Of a stretch of 64,000 nucleotides of DNA, positions 62,238-64,000 are shown in pieces (the first letter of the stretch is position 1; every line of letters begins with the position of its first letter). The translations under genes and the position numbers were made by a program. The DNA lies in assembly GCA_019614645.1 (NCBI GenBank), contig JABWDB010000019.1, forward strand, positions 852,501 to 916,500. Direction: 5' to 3'. The notes beneath the pieces are model-generated. The model ran no database searches and was not told the origin of the DNA. It saw only the letters and a list, made by a program, of their open reading frames with translations. This stretch comes from Stratiolaelaps scimitus. Taxonomy: Eukaryota > Arthropoda > Arachnida > Mesostigmata > Laelapidae.

Positions 62238-64000
62238 GGTTCCTGACTTCGATATCTGTATGAAGACACTAAGACGAGTGTAGGGCTATAGCATCAGCTG
62301 CTGCGGGTGGACGCCAATAGCTTCGGTGAGTAGCGTTAAGACTGGCCTGGCTTACACTGCCGAATAACGGCTCCATAGTATGTATCAGCTAATTCGGAAA
62401 CCACTGACTCACCGGTACAGAATAGAGCCTACTCCCACGAGGTGTCCAGTGGTGTGCTAATAATACTGATAATAACTACCAATAACTGATAACTAATCCT
62501 TTATATTGTCCGGTAGAACTACGGTGTGCAGTTCTTACTATGTAATGTAAGTGTCAGAAAAATATGACTTATAAAAGCAGTAGCGACAATTGTACCCACA
62601 GAATGTAAAATACACCAAGAACACCCTCCTCACACCACCCTCTATATATTCTCAATAGAATATCTAGACAAAGGAAGCCCTACCACCCTCCGAATGCAGG
62701 GTGCTTCACGGCATGCTCGATGAATTTAAGTTGGGTTCTCCTTTGTGAAAACTATTTCGTGTTTGACAAATGGATCTGTTGACAGATGGGCGAGGATGTT
62801 CACCTCCAAGAAATTTCATATTGTCATTGTTGTTGAGGAATGGGCACGTAAGTTCATGCCAAAGGTGGTCATTGCATGAACGATTCTACACTTTTCTTTG
62901 GTAATAGATGAACTTCTGATTGGAAGCGGACAGGATATTCATCGAGCGTCTAGCTCCATTATCAAATATATGCCACTACCCCTCTCAGTAATTGCACCTG
63001 AGGCTGTGCCTAGGTCCGGCTGACTTATCACGTGTTAAAGGACATCAAATCATTATGCCTTAATAACAACAAATAAGTTCTCGAATTGTGTTCACGGTGA
63101 ATGGCGAACGTCTGAACGAGGTCATTATATTGAATCCTGTATGGGAACGGCTGAACGAGCACGTTTAAACATGCATCCGACTCAAAAGGTTTCGACCCCT
63201 CATCAGACAGCATTGTCTTCCAATGTTCGCCGTGCTAACCCCTTAATATTATTTGATGACCAAGGCCAATGTTGCGAAGAGGAACGAACGTCCAAGTATT
63301 AGCAACAAGGACGAACAATGTCAGCACTTACGCATAATCATACAAATGCGTCTTCAGTTCCGGACTACTACCCGCATGAAGCGAAATACACCAGGGAAAT
63401 AAGCCGGCTGGTAGTATCCGTCGTAGTAAAGCGGTGGCTGCGAATGGTGACGTGGTCACACGGCCACATAATTGACATCAACGTTTAACTGATCCTAACT
63501 CAGTGACACCGAGATGAGTGGATCACTATCAGATGAAACCGTTCGATGTCCCACGAGGCTTCGACGACACTCGCCGGCCTTACTGCTACCGCCCATCGAA
63601 TCTTGTTTTCGGTTCATTCAAGGAGGATAATTATCGGAGAAGACGAATCTCGAACTGAAAAAAATACACTTACGATCGTCATATTTCGCCACAATTTTGC
63701 ACCACTCGAATGTTCTGCAGTCGGGCGAATGATTATGTTGTGTAGTATTTAATAGTATGTATAATATATTAGCTGCTATTTAGAGTTGTTCTTGTTCGCT
63801 CTCACCGAAAGTACTCACGAGCTGAGCGAGGCGATATGCGTTAGTCGCACAATTGACCCAACATATACTTAGGCTAAATTGTCGCGGAATTGTAGCTACG
63901 ACAATTCTCGACCTCGAGCTACGAGAAACAACTCGACCATACACAAACGCAGTGGTTACGCAGTAAGTAACAGTATAATTGTGTATACATACAATGTTCA

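Larger units (their letters stand above)
60237..64000. other. Right end of window, no gene recognised
   Basis: It contains a SINE copy (60.8 kb) and a compound CT/TA microsatellite (62.2 kb). A GATATCTAGA-type stretch near 62.66 kb resembles one at 45.63 kb. Short readings match nothing that I know. Confidence 0.6.

Overview
This window is animal nuclear DNA, most likely from an arthropod. Its genes are split by GT-AG introns of 60 bases to 8.6 kb. It has many (TA)n and (GA)n microsatellites and tRNA-derived short repeats, and no bacterial gene organisation. An ionotropic receptor (IR), a class restricted to protostomes, supports an arthropod. A parasitiform mite or other chelicerate is only a guess from overall texture.

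Three protein-coding loci can be supported. (1) Positions 2-1678 (+) hold the 3' end of a long uninterrupted coding exon for a helix-rich protein that I do not recognise. It ends in TAA TAG with AATAAA signals downstream. (2) Positions 4426-8578 (+) hold six exons that join in a consistent frame to give 431 residues of a divergent ionotropic glutamate-receptor-like channel: ligand-binding lobes S1 and S2, M1, pore and M3, and M4. Its 5' exon(s) were not found. (3) Positions 46065-17311 (-) hold nine exons that join without any phase conflict into a complete 566-residue FAM20C-type secretory-pathway protein kinase. It has an N-terminal membrane anchor, the catalytic Asp residues, the alpha-C Glu and the conserved cysteines. 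It occupies about 28.8 kb and converges on the IR gene across an 8.7 kb gap.

Regions without recognised genes are: 1.9-4.4 kb; 8.6-17.3 kb; the eight FAM20C introns; and everything from 46.1 to 64 kb, upstream of the kinase. They hold microsatellites, short tandem duplications and dispersed repeats. One repeat is clear: a tRNA-derived SINE with a box-B-like core and a shared tail, at about 4.1, 11.2, 33.5 and 60.8 kb, in both orientations. A second dispersed family shares a CATTTAACGTCCACG core at 27.4, 36.4 and 45.5 kb.

The three genes do not form an evident pathway; their proximity looks incidental. No previously undescribed multi-gene system is visible. The points most worth following are the divergent IR, the unidentified large exon and the two repeat families.
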